Shown: piece by piece, positions 18,553 through 28,606 of the stretch
How positions within the stretch are numbered: position 1 is the first letter of the stretch
Layout: every line of letters starts with the position of its first letter
Source: Chryseobacterium sp. JAH
GTDB taxonomy: Bacteria > Bacteroidota > Bacteroidia > Flavobacteriales > Weeksellaceae
Assembly: GCF_001507335.1 (NCBI RefSeq)
Contig: NZ_LMAH01000002.1
Span: 62,001 to 126,000 of the forward strand
Length of the DNA: 64,000 nt
Reading direction: 5' to 3'
Notes under the pieces: generated by a model
What the model saw: the letters and a program-made list of their open reading frames with translations, nothing else
Told to the model about the DNA's origin: nothing
The model's database searches: none
Position numbers and translations under genes: made by a program

Positions 18553-19383
18553 TTAATGATGATCTACTTTTTTCCAGATTTTCTGATCTTCAATCTGATG
18601 ATATGATTTATCTAAATTGGAAAACCGTAAAGTTTCCTTGGAACCCAAAGCGAGATACCCTAAGTTTTCTAAACTGGCATCAAAAAGATTAAAAACTCTC
18701 TCCTGCAAAGCTTTGTCAAAATAAATCAAAACATTTCTGCAGATTATTAACTGAAAACTGTTGAATGAACTGTCTGAAACAAGATTATGTGTCGATAAAA
18801 TCAATTTTTCCTTCAGGCTTTTATCAAATCTAGCACTGTCATAATTGGCCGTATAATAATCTGAAAAATCTTCTTTACCACCAGAAAGCATGTAATTCTC
18901 GGAATATACTTTCATCTGATGCATGGGAAAAATACCCGATCTTGCTGTCTCTAAAACCGAAGGATTGATATCAGTTCCATATATCAGACATTTATGATAC
19001 AAATTAGCTTCTTTTAATAAGATTGCCATCGAATAGGCTTCTTCACCTGTGGAGCATCCTGCAACCCAAATTCTGATCAGAGGGTATGTTCCCAATTGAG
19101 GTAAAATTTCATCTCTCAGCTTTTTAAAAAATTGAGGATCACGGAACATTTCTGTAACATTCACTGTAATTTCTTCGATGAAGTGCTTGAGGTAATCCGG
19201 ATCATTAATAATCGTATAACGCAATTCTGCAAAGCTCGTAAAACGGTCTATCAAACAAATACGGTTGACTCTTCTTTTGAAAGATGCCCTACTATACAAA
19301 GAAAAATCGTATCCGTACAGGTCGTACACATCTTTGATCAGAAATTCTATTTCTTCGTCCTTTACGATACTTGGTTCCAGCAT
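18553..19383 (-). CDS. CheR-type protein-glutamate O-methyltransferase
   Basis: 276 residues. N-terminal helical CheR domain (about 10-70), then the SAM-binding domain with TVNVTEMFRDP, the glycine motif WVAGCSTGEEAYS and the family signature ICRNVLIYFD. It transfers methyl groups from SAM to glutamates of a signalling protein. Gene order kinase-receiver-CheR-CheB with no spacing (starts directly after the receiver gene) indicates one operon. Such CheR/CheB pairs next to hybrid kinases occur outside chemotaxis; substrate unknown. Confidence 0.93.
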   Translation of the reverse strand: MLEPSIVKDEEIEFLIKDVYDLYGYDFSLYSRASFKRRVNRICLIDRFTSFAELRYTIINDPDYLKHFIEEITVNVTEMFRDPQFFKKLRDEILPQLGTYPLIRIWVAGCSTGEEAYSMAILLKEANLYHKCLIYGTDINPSVLETARSGIFPMHQMKVYSENYMLSGGKEDFSDYYTANYDSARFDKSLKEKLILSTHNLVSDSSFNSFQLIICRNVLIYFDKALQERVFNLFDASLENLGYLALGSKETLRFSNLDKSYHQIEDQKIWKKVDHH

Positions 19384-19764
19384 TTAAGACAGTTTTTCTA
19401 TGGCGATTAATAATTCATCAACATCAATTGGCTTTTTCACATAATCCTGAGCTCCTGCATCCAGACATTTCTGACGGTCTTCTTCCATTGCCTGAGCCGT
19501 GACCGCAATCACTGGAACATGTTTAATAGAAGGGGTTTGTCGAATAATTCTTACCGCTTCGTAACCATCCATTTCCGGCATCATCATATCCATCAACACC
19601 AAATCGATGTCAGGATTATTTTCTAAAATCTGAATCGCTTCCTGCGCCATTGTAGAAGTTTCCAACTGAAAACCTCGCGCTTTTAATGTTAATTTAAGAG
19701 CAAATATATTTCGTGGATCATCATCCACAATCAAAATTTTCTTTTTCATGAGAGAATCTGTCAT
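19384..19764 (-). CDS. Single-domain response regulator
   Basis: 126 residues, one receiver domain with DDD at 14-16, phospho-acceptor D59 (LVLMDMMMPEMDGYE) and Lys in VKKPID. Very similar in text to the last receiver of the neighbouring hybrid kinase (same MDMMMPxMDGYE and CxxAGAxDYxxKPxDxDQLL pattern), which suggests a duplication. A start at the inner Met (MKKKILIVDDD) is equally possible. It abuts the kinase gene upstream and cheR downstream. Confidence 0.93.
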   Translation of the reverse strand: MTDSLMKKKILIVDDDPRNIFALKLTLKARGFQLETSTMAQEAIQILENNPDIDLVLMDMMMPEMDGYEAVRIIRQTPSIKHVPVIAVTAQAMEEDRQKCLDAGAQDYVKKPIDVDELLIAIEKLS

Positions 19765-22700
19765 TTAACTTTCATACAACCAAACACGCAATAGAGACAG
19801 CAACTGATCAATATCCACAGGTTTTGTGATATAATCTGAAGCGCCTGCCTCAATACACTTGTCACGATCACCGATCATAGATTTTGCAGTCACAGCAATG
19901 ATAGGAAGCCTTTTGAACTTAGGCATTTTTCTGATCTCTTGTATGGTTTCGTAGCCATCCATATTCGGCATCATCATATCCATCAAAACTACGTCAACGT
20001 CAGGATGTTCTTTGATCTGTTCCAAAGCCTGAACACCGTCCATCGCCAAAACAACTTCCACTTTATATTTCTCTAAAGCTTTGGTCAATGAGAAAATATT
20101 GCGCACATCATCGTCGGTAATGAGAATTTTTTTACCACTCAAAACTTCTGTTAATGAACCTAAAGTTTTATTTCTAATCGTTTCTACAGAACTGCTTTTT
20201 TCCTCAACCAGATGCAAAAACAATCCGACTTCATCTAAAATTCTCTGATAAGAATGTGCAGTTTTAACAACAATAGAATCAGCATATTGCTTAATTTTAA
20301 GTTCCTCTGAGGTTGATAAATTTCGCTCCGTAAAAATAATAATTGGCAGATTTTCTAATCCTTCGTAACTTTTGATGGATTCGACAATTTTATAAGCATT
20401 TCTTCTATTCGCTCCTATGTCTAGAATCACGCAGTCTACACCATCGGTATTAAAAGCTCTAACGCTATCTTCAACATTATCTTCAACGGATAACGAAATA
20501 TCAAAATTGCTTAGGAAATACGAAAGCGCACTAGCATGCTTAGCATTTTCTTCAACAATTAAAACTTTCTGCGGCGATTTTTTCAGGGCATCTTCAATTT
20601 TTTTGAAAACATCTGTCATCTGTTCCATTGCGACAGGTTTATTAATAAAATCAATGGCACCTTTCATTAAACTTTCCTGCTTTACATGTAGCGAAGACAT
20701 CATGTGCACCGGAATTGGTTTTGTCTGTGAATTAGATTTCAACTCATCCATCACTTTCCAGCCGTCTTTTACAGGAAGCTGAACATCCAACAAAATTGCA
20801 GCCGGATGATATTGCATAGCAGCCGACAATGCCTGATCACCTCTTACCACAACAACTCCTTTGTAATTTTGCATTCTGGCAAATTTCAGTAGTGCTTTAG
20901 CAAAATTGGTGTCATCTTCAACGATAAGAATGACTTTATCGTCTTTTGAAATACTGTCTCGGTCGTCATCAACGTCTTCTGGAATTTCCAAATGATGAAA
21001 TGCCACTGAAATTTCATCTTCTCTGTAATCAATTATTTGTTTAATCTCTTCAACATCTTCCAAAATAACCTCAACCAAATTCTGATCATAATTTCCTGCA
21101 GAAATTGTCTGATTTCCTTTCAGACTTTCACTCATTGGAATAATCAGACTGAATTCACTTCCTTCGTTGACTTTGCTTTTTAAATCTAAGTAACCGCCTA
21201 ATAATTTGGCAATTTCTCTACTGATAGACAATCCTAAACCAGTACCACCAAACTTACGTTGTGTTGAGCCGTCAGCTTGCTGAAAAGCTTCAAAAATAAT
21301 TTTCTGTTTATCTTCCGGAATTCCTATTCCGGTGTCTTTGACAGAGAATATGATGAAGTCCTTATCTTTTGTATCTTTTTTAATGTTTAATTCTACGCTT
21401 CCTTCTTTTGTAAATTTTAAAGCATTTGACAAAAGATTTCTTAGTACCTGATCAAGTCGTAAGCGGTCAACCTCAAGGTTATTAGCTAGATTATTTTCAA
21501 TATTGATATTAAATTCAATTCCTTTCTCTTTAACCAAAGGATTCATTAAATTTCTCAAATCTTTTACTACTTCGTCAATGGCAACATCCTGATACTCCAA
21601 AGACATTTTGCCCGATTCTATTTTAGCTAAATCTAAAATTTCATCAATCAAAGTCAACAGACTGCTTCCGGAACTTTGAATTACTTTTGCCGACTCAATC
21701 TGATCTTCATTTAAGTTTTCATCAGGGTTTTCAGCCATTAAACGGGATAAAAGAAGAATTGAATTCAATGGTGTACGCAGTTCGTGTGACATATTTGCCA
21801 AGAATTCAGATTTGTACTGTGTACTCAAGGCCAATTCCTCAGCTTTTCGTTGAATTTCAATATTCCTTTCAGCAATCAGCTGATTTTTTTCTTCCAGTAA
21901 TTTTGAACGTTCCTCCAGTTCAGTATTGGTCTGCATCAGTTCTTCCTGCTGTACTTTCAATTCTTCTTCCGAAGCCTGCAATTTTTGAGTCTGAGCTTCA
22001 AGTTCTGTATTCAGATTCTCAAGTTCAGAATGCTGCACCTGCAATTCTTCAGACTGTGCCTGAGTTTCTTCGAGTAAACGTTGTTCTTTTTCACGACCTT
22101 TTGCGGCGCGCAATGCGATGGCAATATTTCTTGAACTCTCGACAAAATAATCAATTCGGTCCTGATCGAAATTTTCATTTGAACTAACTTCTAAAACTCC
22201 AACCGTCAATCGGTCTGACATGACCGGAACTAGTAAAATAGCATTGATTTTGATCTTACTGCTTGCAAACGTGACTGCAAAATCATTTTCATCTAAGTCA
22301 TTGAATGCTTTCGGCTTTTTTTGGGCAAAAACCTGTCCTACCATACCTTCTCCCGAATCGAAGAACTGCTTCATATTGTTTTCCAAACCGAAAGAACTGT
22401 TCAGTTTCAGCTTTCCGTCATCAAGCAGATAAATGGCACCGTTGATACAGTTTCCATAATCAATTAGTTGATTAAGAGCATCATTTGCAACTTGCTTTAC
22501 AGATTTGTTTCCAACTAAAGATTCATTTAACAGCGCTAAACCTTTCTGTCTCCAGTCGCTTTTGTTGATTTTATCGAAAGATGTTTGAAGAGAATCTGTC
22601 ATATGATTCAATGAATCTACTAAATCTCCTAAATCTCCCTCATAATCATCCGAAATTCTTTGGGTATAATCACCATTAGACACTCTGTTGGCAACCTGCT

Positions 22701-23388
22701 GAATAACGTTCACTCGTTTTGAAATTTCTAAATCTTTCGCCTTTAATTCTTTCTCAAGCTTATCTCTTCTGATTAAATCATTTCGCAGTTTAACATAGAA
22801 AAATATCGTCACGATCATTGCCGCAAGAGAGGAAAAAACGATAAAAAGTACGGTTGTATTCGATGATCTGTCCAGATCTTTATTCTTGTTCTCGAGTCCG
22901 TTTTCCTCAAACTGAACAAAATCCTGAACGAGTGAACGGCATTTGTCCATGTACAATTTGCTCATTTCAATCTGCTCCTGAGTCATCGAGATTCCTTTTC
23001 GTCTGTTGTCAACAAAAAATTTAAGGTTTTTGATGTTGGCATCCACATTTTTCTCCAAATCTTTTAGTCTGACTAATTGAGTAGGTTCTGTAATGTCAAG
23101 TGATTTTGCTTTTTTAATCGACTCAGAATATGCTTCTAAACTTCGTTTGTAAGGATCAAGAAAGCTTTCTTTTCCTGTTAACTGATAACCGCGGTTTCCT
23201 GTTTCTGCATCCAAAAGTGCGATGAGAACATCTTTCACGGCTGTTACCGATCTTCTGCTTTTTGAAACACTCTCGCGGTGTCGCATCTGATTCTGGATAC
23301 TTAAATATGATGCGACCGAACTCGCAATTAAGATTAATAATGAAAATCCAATTCCAAACTGGAGATTTCTTATCACTTTTTTCGGCAT
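19765..23388 (-). CDS. Hybrid sensor histidine kinase: CHASE3-HAMP-GAF-HisKA-HATPase-REC-REC-REC
   Basis: 1207 residues. Helix 1 (about 10-30), periplasmic CHASE3-like sensor domain (30-175), helix 2 (178-198), HAMP (200-270), GAF (285-425), a Gln/Glu-rich coiled coil (430-515), HisKA with H535 (MSHELRTPLNS), HATPase (640-755, DTGIGIPEDK and FGGTGLGLS), then three receivers with D868, D990 and D1137. D990 lies in a weaker receiver (ILDIGAN in place of DxxMP). It is a multi-step phosphorelay kinase; no Hpt domain is visible in the operon. The signal is unknown. Confidence 0.95.
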   Translation of the reverse strand: MPKKVIRNLQFGIGFSLLILIASSVASYLSIQNQMRHRESVSKSRRSVTAVKDVLIALLDAETGNRGYQLTGKESFLDPYKRSLEAYSESIKKAKSLDITEPTQLVRLKDLEKNVDANIKNLKFFVDNRRKGISMTQEQIEMSKLYMDKCRSLVQDFVQFEENGLENKNKDLDRSSNTTVLFIVFSSLAAMIVTIFFYVKLRNDLIRRDKLEKELKAKDLEISKRVNVIQQVANRVSNGDYTQRISDDYEGDLGDLVDSLNHMTDSLQTSFDKINKSDWRQKGLALLNESLVGNKSVKQVANDALNQLIDYGNCINGAIYLLDDGKLKLNSSFGLENNMKQFFDSGEGMVGQVFAQKKPKAFNDLDENDFAVTFASSKIKINAILLVPVMSDRLTVGVLEVSSNENFDQDRIDYFVESSRNIAIALRAAKGREKEQRLLEETQAQSEELQVQHSELENLNTELEAQTQKLQASEEELKVQQEELMQTNTELEERSKLLEEKNQLIAERNIEIQRKAEELALSTQYKSEFLANMSHELRTPLNSILLLSRLMAENPDENLNEDQIESAKVIQSSGSSLLTLIDEILDLAKIESGKMSLEYQDVAIDEVVKDLRNLMNPLVKEKGIEFNINIENNLANNLEVDRLRLDQVLRNLLSNALKFTKEGSVELNIKKDTKDKDFIIFSVKDTGIGIPEDKQKIIFEAFQQADGSTQRKFGGTGLGLSISREIAKLLGGYLDLKSKVNEGSEFSLIIPMSESLKGNQTISAGNYDQNLVEVILEDVEEIKQIIDYREDEISVAFHHLEIPEDVDDDRDSISKDDKVILIVEDDTNFAKALLKFARMQNYKGVVVVRGDQALSAAMQYHPAAILLDVQLPVKDGWKVMDELKSNSQTKPIPVHMMSSLHVKQESLMKGAIDFINKPVAMEQMTDVFKKIEDALKKSPQKVLIVEENAKHASALSYFLSNFDISLSVEDNVEDSVRAFNTDGVDCVILDIGANRRNAYKIVESIKSYEGLENLPIIIFTERNLSTSEELKIKQYADSIVVKTAHSYQRILDEVGLFLHLVEEKSSSVETIRNKTLGSLTEVLSGKKILITDDDVRNIFSLTKALEKYKVEVVLAMDGVQALEQIKEHPDVDVVLMDMMMPNMDGYETIQEIRKMPKFKRLPIIAVTAKSMIGDRDKCIEAGASDYITKPVDIDQLLSLLRVWLYES

Positions 23389-23392
23389 AAAA

Positions 23393-24862
23393 TTAATTTA
23401 AAGGTAGTGTGAAATAAAATGTAGAACCTTCTTCTACTTTGCTCGAAAGACCAATGGTTCCGTGGTGTTGTTTGATGATTTCTGAACAGATATACAGACC
23501 GATACCCATCCCCTGAAATTGTACCGAAGACTCCTCAACACGGTAAAATTTACGAAAAACTGCATCCTGTTTAAAATCCGGAATTCCAATCCCGAAATCC
23601 GTGACGCTTACTTTGACTTCATCATCATCTACAAATGTAGTAACGATGACCTGGTTATTCTCAGGTGAATACTTAATGGCATTGGTTAAAAAATTGATCA
23701 ATACCTGCTCAATACGGATTGCATCAAAATCGATCAGTTGATTTATTTTTCCAATATGACGGTCTATTTTAACGTTTGGATTATCGTTGGTCTGCAGAAT
23801 GGTATCAATCGTATTATTGATTAATTTTTCAAGATCTGCCGGTTTTTTGTTGATTTTCAGTTTTCCGTTTTCTATTTTGGAAACATCCAGCAAATCTGTG
23901 ATTAAGGTATTTAATTTTTCAATTTGATCAAGAGCTTTTGTGACAAAAACAGCTTCCGTATTTTCTGTATTCAATTTCAGTTTTCGGTCGAGAAGCTGCA
24001 TATAAGCTTTAATGCTCGTCAATGGAGTTTTCAGTTCGTGGCTGGCAATACTTAGAAATTCATCCTTTTCTTTCTCGACCTTTTTTTGGTCTTCAATATC
24101 TGTGAATGTTCCCACCCAGTTTTTCACCTTTTCGCTCTGATAAACTGGCGACATTCTCAAGAGATGATATCTGTAATCTCCGGAGTCTCTGTTTTTAATC
24201 CTAATTTCCAGCTCAAGCCCTTTCCCTTTTTTCCTGCATCTCTGAAACTCGTCTTCGATATTTAAATCATCAACATGTGTTTCCGGAAATTGCTGATCAG
24301 AAGATGAATATTCAAACCACTTTTTGTTAACAAAATTGACTTGTCCATTCTCGTTTAAAGTAAATGCAATCTGAGGCAAAGCTTCAAGCATCAGATGAAA
24401 GTGATCAATTTCAGACCTCATTGAAACCTGAGCTTCTCTTCGTCCCTTTACTTCAAGTTCCAGACTTTCCTGTGTTTTCTTCATTGCAAGATTATTCTCT
24501 TGCAGATTATAGAAGGTTTTCACTTTAAGCATAAGAATATCAGGATCGATCGGCTTTGTCACATAATCTATCCCTCCCGATTTGTATCCTTTGGTAATAA
24601 ATCTTTTGTCAGTATTGACCGCAGATAAAAAGATAATAGGAATTTCTTTGGTTTTGCTGTATCCAGCAAAAGTTTCAGCAACTTCAAAACCGTCCATTCC
24701 GGGCATCTGAACATCAAGTATAATTAATGCATAATTATTTTTTAACGCTTTGCCTAAGGCTTCTTCACCAGAACCTGCAGTATCAACCTGAAAATCTTTG
24801 GATTCAAGAAGTTTTTTTAACGAAAAAATATTGTTTTGGTTATCATCGACAATTAGGATCAT
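23393..24862 (-). CDS. REC-PAS-histidine kinase
   Basis: 489 residues. An N-terminal receiver (D52 in LIILDVQMPGMDG), a short coiled linker, a PAS domain (about 148-265, FHLMLEALPQIAFTLNENGQ), HisKA with H275 (ASHELKTPLTS), and HATPase with DFGIGIPDFK and FQGMGIGLYI. No membrane helix, so it is cytoplasmic and probably receives phosphate or contact from another member of the cluster. First gene of the operon; 4 bp to the next. A candidate -7 box lies 45 bp upstream. Confidence 0.95.
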   Translation of the reverse strand: MILIVDDNQNNIFSLKKLLESKDFQVDTAGSGEEALGKALKNNYALIILDVQMPGMDGFEVAETFAGYSKTKEIPIIFLSAVNTDKRFITKGYKSGGIDYVTKPIDPDILMLKVKTFYNLQENNLAMKKTQESLELEVKGRREAQVSMRSEIDHFHLMLEALPQIAFTLNENGQVNFVNKKWFEYSSSDQQFPETHVDDLNIEDEFQRCRKKGKGLELEIRIKNRDSGDYRYHLLRMSPVYQSEKVKNWVGTFTDIEDQKKVEKEKDEFLSIASHELKTPLTSIKAYMQLLDRKLKLNTENTEAVFVTKALDQIEKLNTLITDLLDVSKIENGKLKINKKPADLEKLINNTIDTILQTNDNPNVKIDRHIGKINQLIDFDAIRIEQVLINFLTNAIKYSPENNQVIVTTFVDDDEVKVSVTDFGIGIPDFKQDAVFRKFYRVEESSVQFQGMGIGLYICSEIIKQHHGTIGLSSKVEEGSTFYFTLPLN

Positions 24863-24906
24863 AAGACGTAAAATAATCTAGTAACAGGTTACACTTCATT
24901 AGCTAC

Positions 24907-24914
24907 CAAAAATA
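24907..24914 (-). promoter_or_regulatory. Candidate -7 box of the signalling operon
   Basis: Minus-strand TATTTTTG, matching TAnnTTTG, 44 bp before the start of the REC-PAS kinase gene. No -33 element was found at the right spacing. Confidence 0.3.
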
Positions 24915-25138
24915 CTCACAAATTTTTAAAAAACAGTTGATTATTTTAAGAATATTGATCGAATAAATTTTAAGTAATTATTTTATTAACAGTAAATTAA
25001 AAATACCACAACAAGTAAATATTAAATCAATTGCAATCGAATTATAGATATATTTCATAAATAACAATCAGTCACACCATACCATAATTATACAAGTTGG
25101 CATGTTTTATTCTACATCTAAACTACAAATCTAAAATT

Positions 25139-25363
25139 ATGAATTACAAAGAAGCAGTTGCACACAAAAAAGAATCTCTGAAAAAAGCAGACGAGTCACT
25201 ATTAAAATTATATCATCTAGTCATTACCCCTGCAAATACAGAGGAAAGTTTTAAACACATAGAAGATTTCTCAAAAAACCCGAGTGCTTTCAATGATGAA
25301 AGCTGTAAAAAGTACTGCACCGACGATCAGTATGAAGTGGTAAGCTTCAAGAAAGAAGAATAG
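25139..25363 (+). CDS. Small hypothetical protein, 74 aa
   Basis: Soluble, charged protein starting MNYKEAVAHKKESLKKADES at 25139; this start is preferred over a Met 14 codons upstream because the extension has no typical content. The C-terminal half is rich in Lys, Glu and Cys (SCKKYCTDDQYEVVSFKKEE). No known domain is recognised. Its own terminator follows directly, and it is divergent from the signalling operon, so it is a single-gene unit. Confidence 0.65.
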   Translation: MNYKEAVAHKKESLKKADESLLKLYHLVITPANTEESFKHIEDFSKNPSAFNDESCKKYCTDDQYEVVSFKKEE

Positions 25364-25368
25364 AAATT

Positions 25369-25412
25369 AAAAAGCAAAGCTTCTCATTATCTCATGAGAA
25401 GCTTTGCTTTTT
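25369..25412. terminator. Strong hairpin terminator after the 74-aa gene
   Basis: A perfect 19-bp stem, from 25369-25387 and 25394-25412, with core GCAAAGCTTCTCAT and its complement, a 6-nt loop and T5 at the end. The A-run on the other side makes it bidirectional in principle; it serves the plus-strand gene that ends 5 bp before. Confidence 0.9.
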
Positions 25413-25672
25413 GAAATAGAATACAGCTTTTAATATAAGACTCAAATCTGATTCGGTTAAACTATAACAATTGCCTCTATTCATAAACAAATCTGTTCAA
25501 AAATTAACTATCTTGTACTATCCTGCATGTAAAAATTTTTATTCGAAAAATTATCATACTTTTAAAAAGTCAGAAAGAATTTAGATTTTGAAAAATTGAA
25601 AAAGCACAATGCAATCGATTAACCTTATGGATCTAAAATAAGAAAGAATTAATTTTTATAATCAACAGATCA
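25413..25672. other. Upstream region of the fucose operon
   Basis: AT-rich, 260 bp, no ORF. It holds a palindromic AATCGATT at 25613-25620 that looks like a LacI-family operator core. No clear TAnnTTTG box was found. Confidence 0.4.
25613..25620. promoter_or_regulatory. Possible LacI-family operator core upstream of the sugar operon
   Basis: AATCGATT, 8-bp palindrome with central CG, in the context GCAATCGATTAACC, 53 bp before the fucP start. The type is common for LacI-family regulators of sugar operons, but an 8-bp palindrome can occur by chance and no LacI gene lies in the window. Confidence 0.25.
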
Positions 25673-26953
25673 ATGAATACAACGCCGTCCGGAAACTCAT
25701 TTTCTTCTACTCCAAAAAAAAGAAACTACAGTTTTCCAATCATTCTGATTACAAGTTTGTTTTTCTTCTGGGGATTTATCCACAATCTTGATCCAATCTT
25801 GATTAAACATCTTAGAAGTGCATTTCAATTGAACCATTTTCAGGCTTCGTTAGTTGATTCCTCTGTTTTTGCCGCCTACTTTTTACTGGCAATTCCTGCA
25901 GGAATAATCATTCAAAAATATGGTTATAAAACCGGAATTCTTGTTGGTTTATTCTTTTTTGCGGCTGGCTGCTTTATGTTTGTTCCTGCAGCTAATACAA
26001 TCAGTTATCCATTTTTTCTTGGGGCTCTTTTTATATTATCTTGTGGTTTGGCAATTCTGGAGACAGCAGCCAATCCGTATATCACCATCTTGGGCGCACC
26101 AGAAAAAGCAACACAGAGATTAAACTTTGCACAATCCTTCAATGGTTTAGCAGCATCTATTGCTCCTATTGTTGGCGGAATTTTCATCTTGGGTGAAGAA
26201 CCAAAATCACAAAGCGAACTGGCAACACTTGATCAGGCTGCAAAACTGGCCTACATTCATGCTGAGACTTCACTGGTGAAAGGACCTTACATTATTTTAG
26301 GAGTGATTATTCTGCTGGTGATGTTATTATTCTTATTTGTAAAACTGCCTGATATAACAGATAATAATGAGAAATCAACTAAGAATTTCCTGCAAGTTTT
26401 ACGAGTGAAAAATGTGGGTTGGGGTGTTTTCGCTCAGTTTTTTTATATCGGTGCACAAATTTACATCTTCAGTTTTCTCTTGGTTTTTGCTGAAGATGCT
26501 ATTAATATGAAAGGTCAGGAAGCAAAATATTATGCAGGTATTGCCGGATTTTTATTTATGATCGGACGTTTTGCAGGAACCTTCCTGATGAAATATATTT
26601 CTCCGCAAAAACTTTTAAGAGTTTATAGCGTGATCAGTATCGCTCTCACAATCTGGGTGATTTTCGGATCAGGACATTCGACATTATATGCTCTGGTAGG
26701 CTTAACTTTTTTCATGTCCATTATGTTCCCAACTATTTTTGCTTTAGGAATTGAAGGAGCCGAATCAGATACAAAACCTGCGTCCAGTTTATTAATCATG
26801 TCGATTGTCGGAGGCGCCATTATACCACCTGTGGCCAGTAAAATTACAGATCTATCTGGAAATATTCATTTTTCCTATATCGTACCTTTACTCTGTTTTG
26901 TCATCGTATTTCTGTTTTCACTAAGGTTCAGAAATAAAAAATCTCTAATATAA
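25673..26953 (+). CDS. fucP: L-fucose:H+ symporter-like MFS sugar permease
   Basis: 426 residues, 12 predicted helices, of the FucP/GluP family of the major facilitator superfamily. The family signatures FFFWGFIHNLDPIL (Asp corresponding to the proton/sugar site in helix 1) and AILETAANPYI (conserved Glu in helix 4) are present. It should carry L-fucose, or a related sugar, into the cytoplasm with protons. First gene of the catabolic operon; the dehydratase gene starts 3 bp after its stop. Substrate inferred from the neighbours. Confidence 0.87.
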   Translation: MNTTPSGNSFSSTPKKRNYSFPIILITSLFFFWGFIHNLDPILIKHLRSAFQLNHFQASLVDSSVFAAYFLLAIPAGIIIQKYGYKTGILVGLFFFAAGCFMFVPAANTISYPFFLGALFILSCGLAILETAANPYITILGAPEKATQRLNFAQSFNGLAASIAPIVGGIFILGEEPKSQSELATLDQAAKLAYIHAETSLVKGPYIILGVIILLVMLLFLFVKLPDITDNNEKSTKNFLQVLRVKNVGWGVFAQFFYIGAQIYIFSFLLVFAEDAINMKGQEAKYYAGIAGFLFMIGRFAGTFLMKYISPQKLLRVYSVISIALTIWVIFGSGHSTLYALVGLTFFMSIMFPTIFALGIEGAESDTKPASSLLIMSIVGGAIIPPVASKITDLSGNIHFSYIVPLLCFVIVFLFSLRFRNKKSLI

Positions 26954-26956
26954 TTA

Positions 26957-28606
26957 ATGCTAAAAATGAGCAATTTAATTTTAAAAATAAATCAAAAGGA
27001 CAATGTTTTGGTCGCGCTTCAGGATATTCCTGCAGAAACTGAAATTGCCTTTGAAGGAAATACATACACTACTTTGGAAGCAATCCCTGCCAAACATAAA
27101 TTCTTTATGAATGACATGAAACAGGGCGACGAGATCCTTATGTACGGTGTTCTTGTTGGTAAAGTACAGTACGACCTGGCAGCGGGAACCCGTATGACGA
27201 CTGATAATACGAAGCATGCTGCCGAACCTTTTTACTACCGTGATGTCGACTATCAATGGACAAAACCCGATGTTTCAAGATTTTTACATAAAACTTTTAA
27301 AGGGTATCACCGTTCCAACGGCGATGTGGGAACGGCCAATTACTGGTTATTTATCCCGACTGTCTTTTGCGAAAATCGGAATCTTGATATTATTAAAGAG
27401 TCTCTTTATGACAGTTTAGGATATGCAGTTGACGCAAAATACAAAGACTATACCCAACAATTGGTGGAAGCCATTTCTAAAGGAGAAAATTTGGATGATC
27501 TTAATTTTTCACCGTCAAACATACCGTCAAAAGACAGAATTTTTAAAAATGTAGATGGCATCAAGTTTCTCAATCACAGTGGTGGTTGTGGTGGAACAAG
27601 ACAAGATGCGGATACGCTCAGCAAGCTATTGGCGGCGTATGCAGACCATCCCAACGTTGCAGGAATCACCTTGCTAAGTTTGGGGTGTCAGCATCTTCAG
27701 ATCGATAATTTTAGAAAAGATCTATACAATCGAAATCCTGATTTTGATAAACCTTTACTCGTTTTTGAACAGCAGAAAGCGGTCAGCGAAGAAACAATGA
27801 TAAAGAATGCTATTTTCGAAACCTTGAAAGGACTTTTAGAAATTAATAAAATTGAACGTGAAGATGCACCGCTCAGCAAACTTTGTGTCGGTGTAAAATG
27901 TGGAGGAAGCGATGGTTTCAGCGGTATTTCTGCCAATCCGGCGGTGGGACATCTTGCGGATATCCTTTCAGTTTTGGGAGCAAAAGTTTTGTTAGCCGAA
28001 TTCCCGGAACTGTGCGGTGTAGAGCAGGAACTTATAGATCGTGCCGTAGATCAGCCAGCCGCTGAAAAATTCATCAGATTGATGACGGAATATGATGATC
28101 TTGCCCACGCTGTCGGTTCAGGATTTTATATGAATCCATCGCCTGGAAATATTAAGGACGGACTCATCACCGATGCCATCAAGTCAGCAGGAGCAGCAAA
28201 AAAAGGAGGTTCCTCCCCTGTTGTCGATGTTCTGGATTATACCGAACCAGCGACCAAACCTGGGTTGAGCCTTGTTTGCACACCCGGAAATGATGTCGAA
28301 GCTACTACAGGAAAAGCAGCTTCAGGGGCTACTTTAATTCTGTTTACAACAGGTTTAGGAACACCTACAGGAAATCCGGTTTGTCCGGTCATCAAAGTGG
28401 CCACCAACACGGTTTTAGCTACGAAAATGTCGGATATTATTGATATTGATACTGGCGCAGTTGTGCGTGGCGAAAAAACCATTCAGGAAATGGGAGAAGA
28501 TATTTTAGATTTCTGCATCGACGTTGCCAGCGGAAATATTGTTCCTAAAGCGGTGGCGTTGAATCAGGATGACTTTATCCCTTGGAAAAGAGGGGTAAGT
28601 CTTTAA
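26957..28606 (+). CDS. UxaA-family sugar-acid dehydratase (altronate-dehydratase type; probable L-fuconate dehydratase)
   Basis: 549 residues, full-length UxaA: N-terminal SAF-like domain (about 1-95) and a large C-terminal domain with conserved HSGGCGGTRQDA, LSLGCQ and GVKCGGSDGFSG motifs holding the metal/cysteine ligands. UxaA enzymes dehydrate altronate, galactarate and similar sugar acids. Beside L-fucose enzymes the likely substrate is L-fuconate, a role also suggested for the UxaA protein of the Campylobacter jejuni fucose locus. A start at the fourth codon (MSNLILKINQ, 26966) is also possible. Confidence 0.88.
   Translation: MLKMSNLILKINQKDNVLVALQDIPAETEIAFEGNTYTTLEAIPAKHKFFMNDMKQGDEILMYGVLVGKVQYDLAAGTRMTTDNTKHAAEPFYYRDVDYQWTKPDVSRFLHKTFKGYHRSNGDVGTANYWLFIPTVFCENRNLDIIKESLYDSLGYAVDAKYKDYTQQLVEAISKGENLDDLNFSPSNIPSKDRIFKNVDGIKFLNHSGGCGGTRQDADTLSKLLAAYADHPNVAGITLLSLGCQHLQIDNFRKDLYNRNPDFDKPLLVFEQQKAVSEETMIKNAIFETLKGLLEINKIEREDAPLSKLCVGVKCGGSDGFSGISANPAVGHLADILSVLGAKVLLAEFPELCGVEQELIDRAVDQPAAEKFIRLMTEYDDLAHAVGSGFYMNPSPGNIKDGLITDAIKSAGAAKKGGSSPVVDVLDYTEPATKPGLSLVCTPGNDVEATTGKAASGATLILFTTGLGTPTGNPVCPVIKVATNTVLATKMSDIIDIDTGAVVRGEKTIQEMGEDILDFCIDVASGNIVPKAVALNQDDFIPWKRGVSL

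Noticed and set aside
25613..25620. LacI operator as firm evidence for regulation of the fucose operon
   Set aside because: Kept only as a low-confidence site: 8 bp, single copy, no LacI gene in the window.
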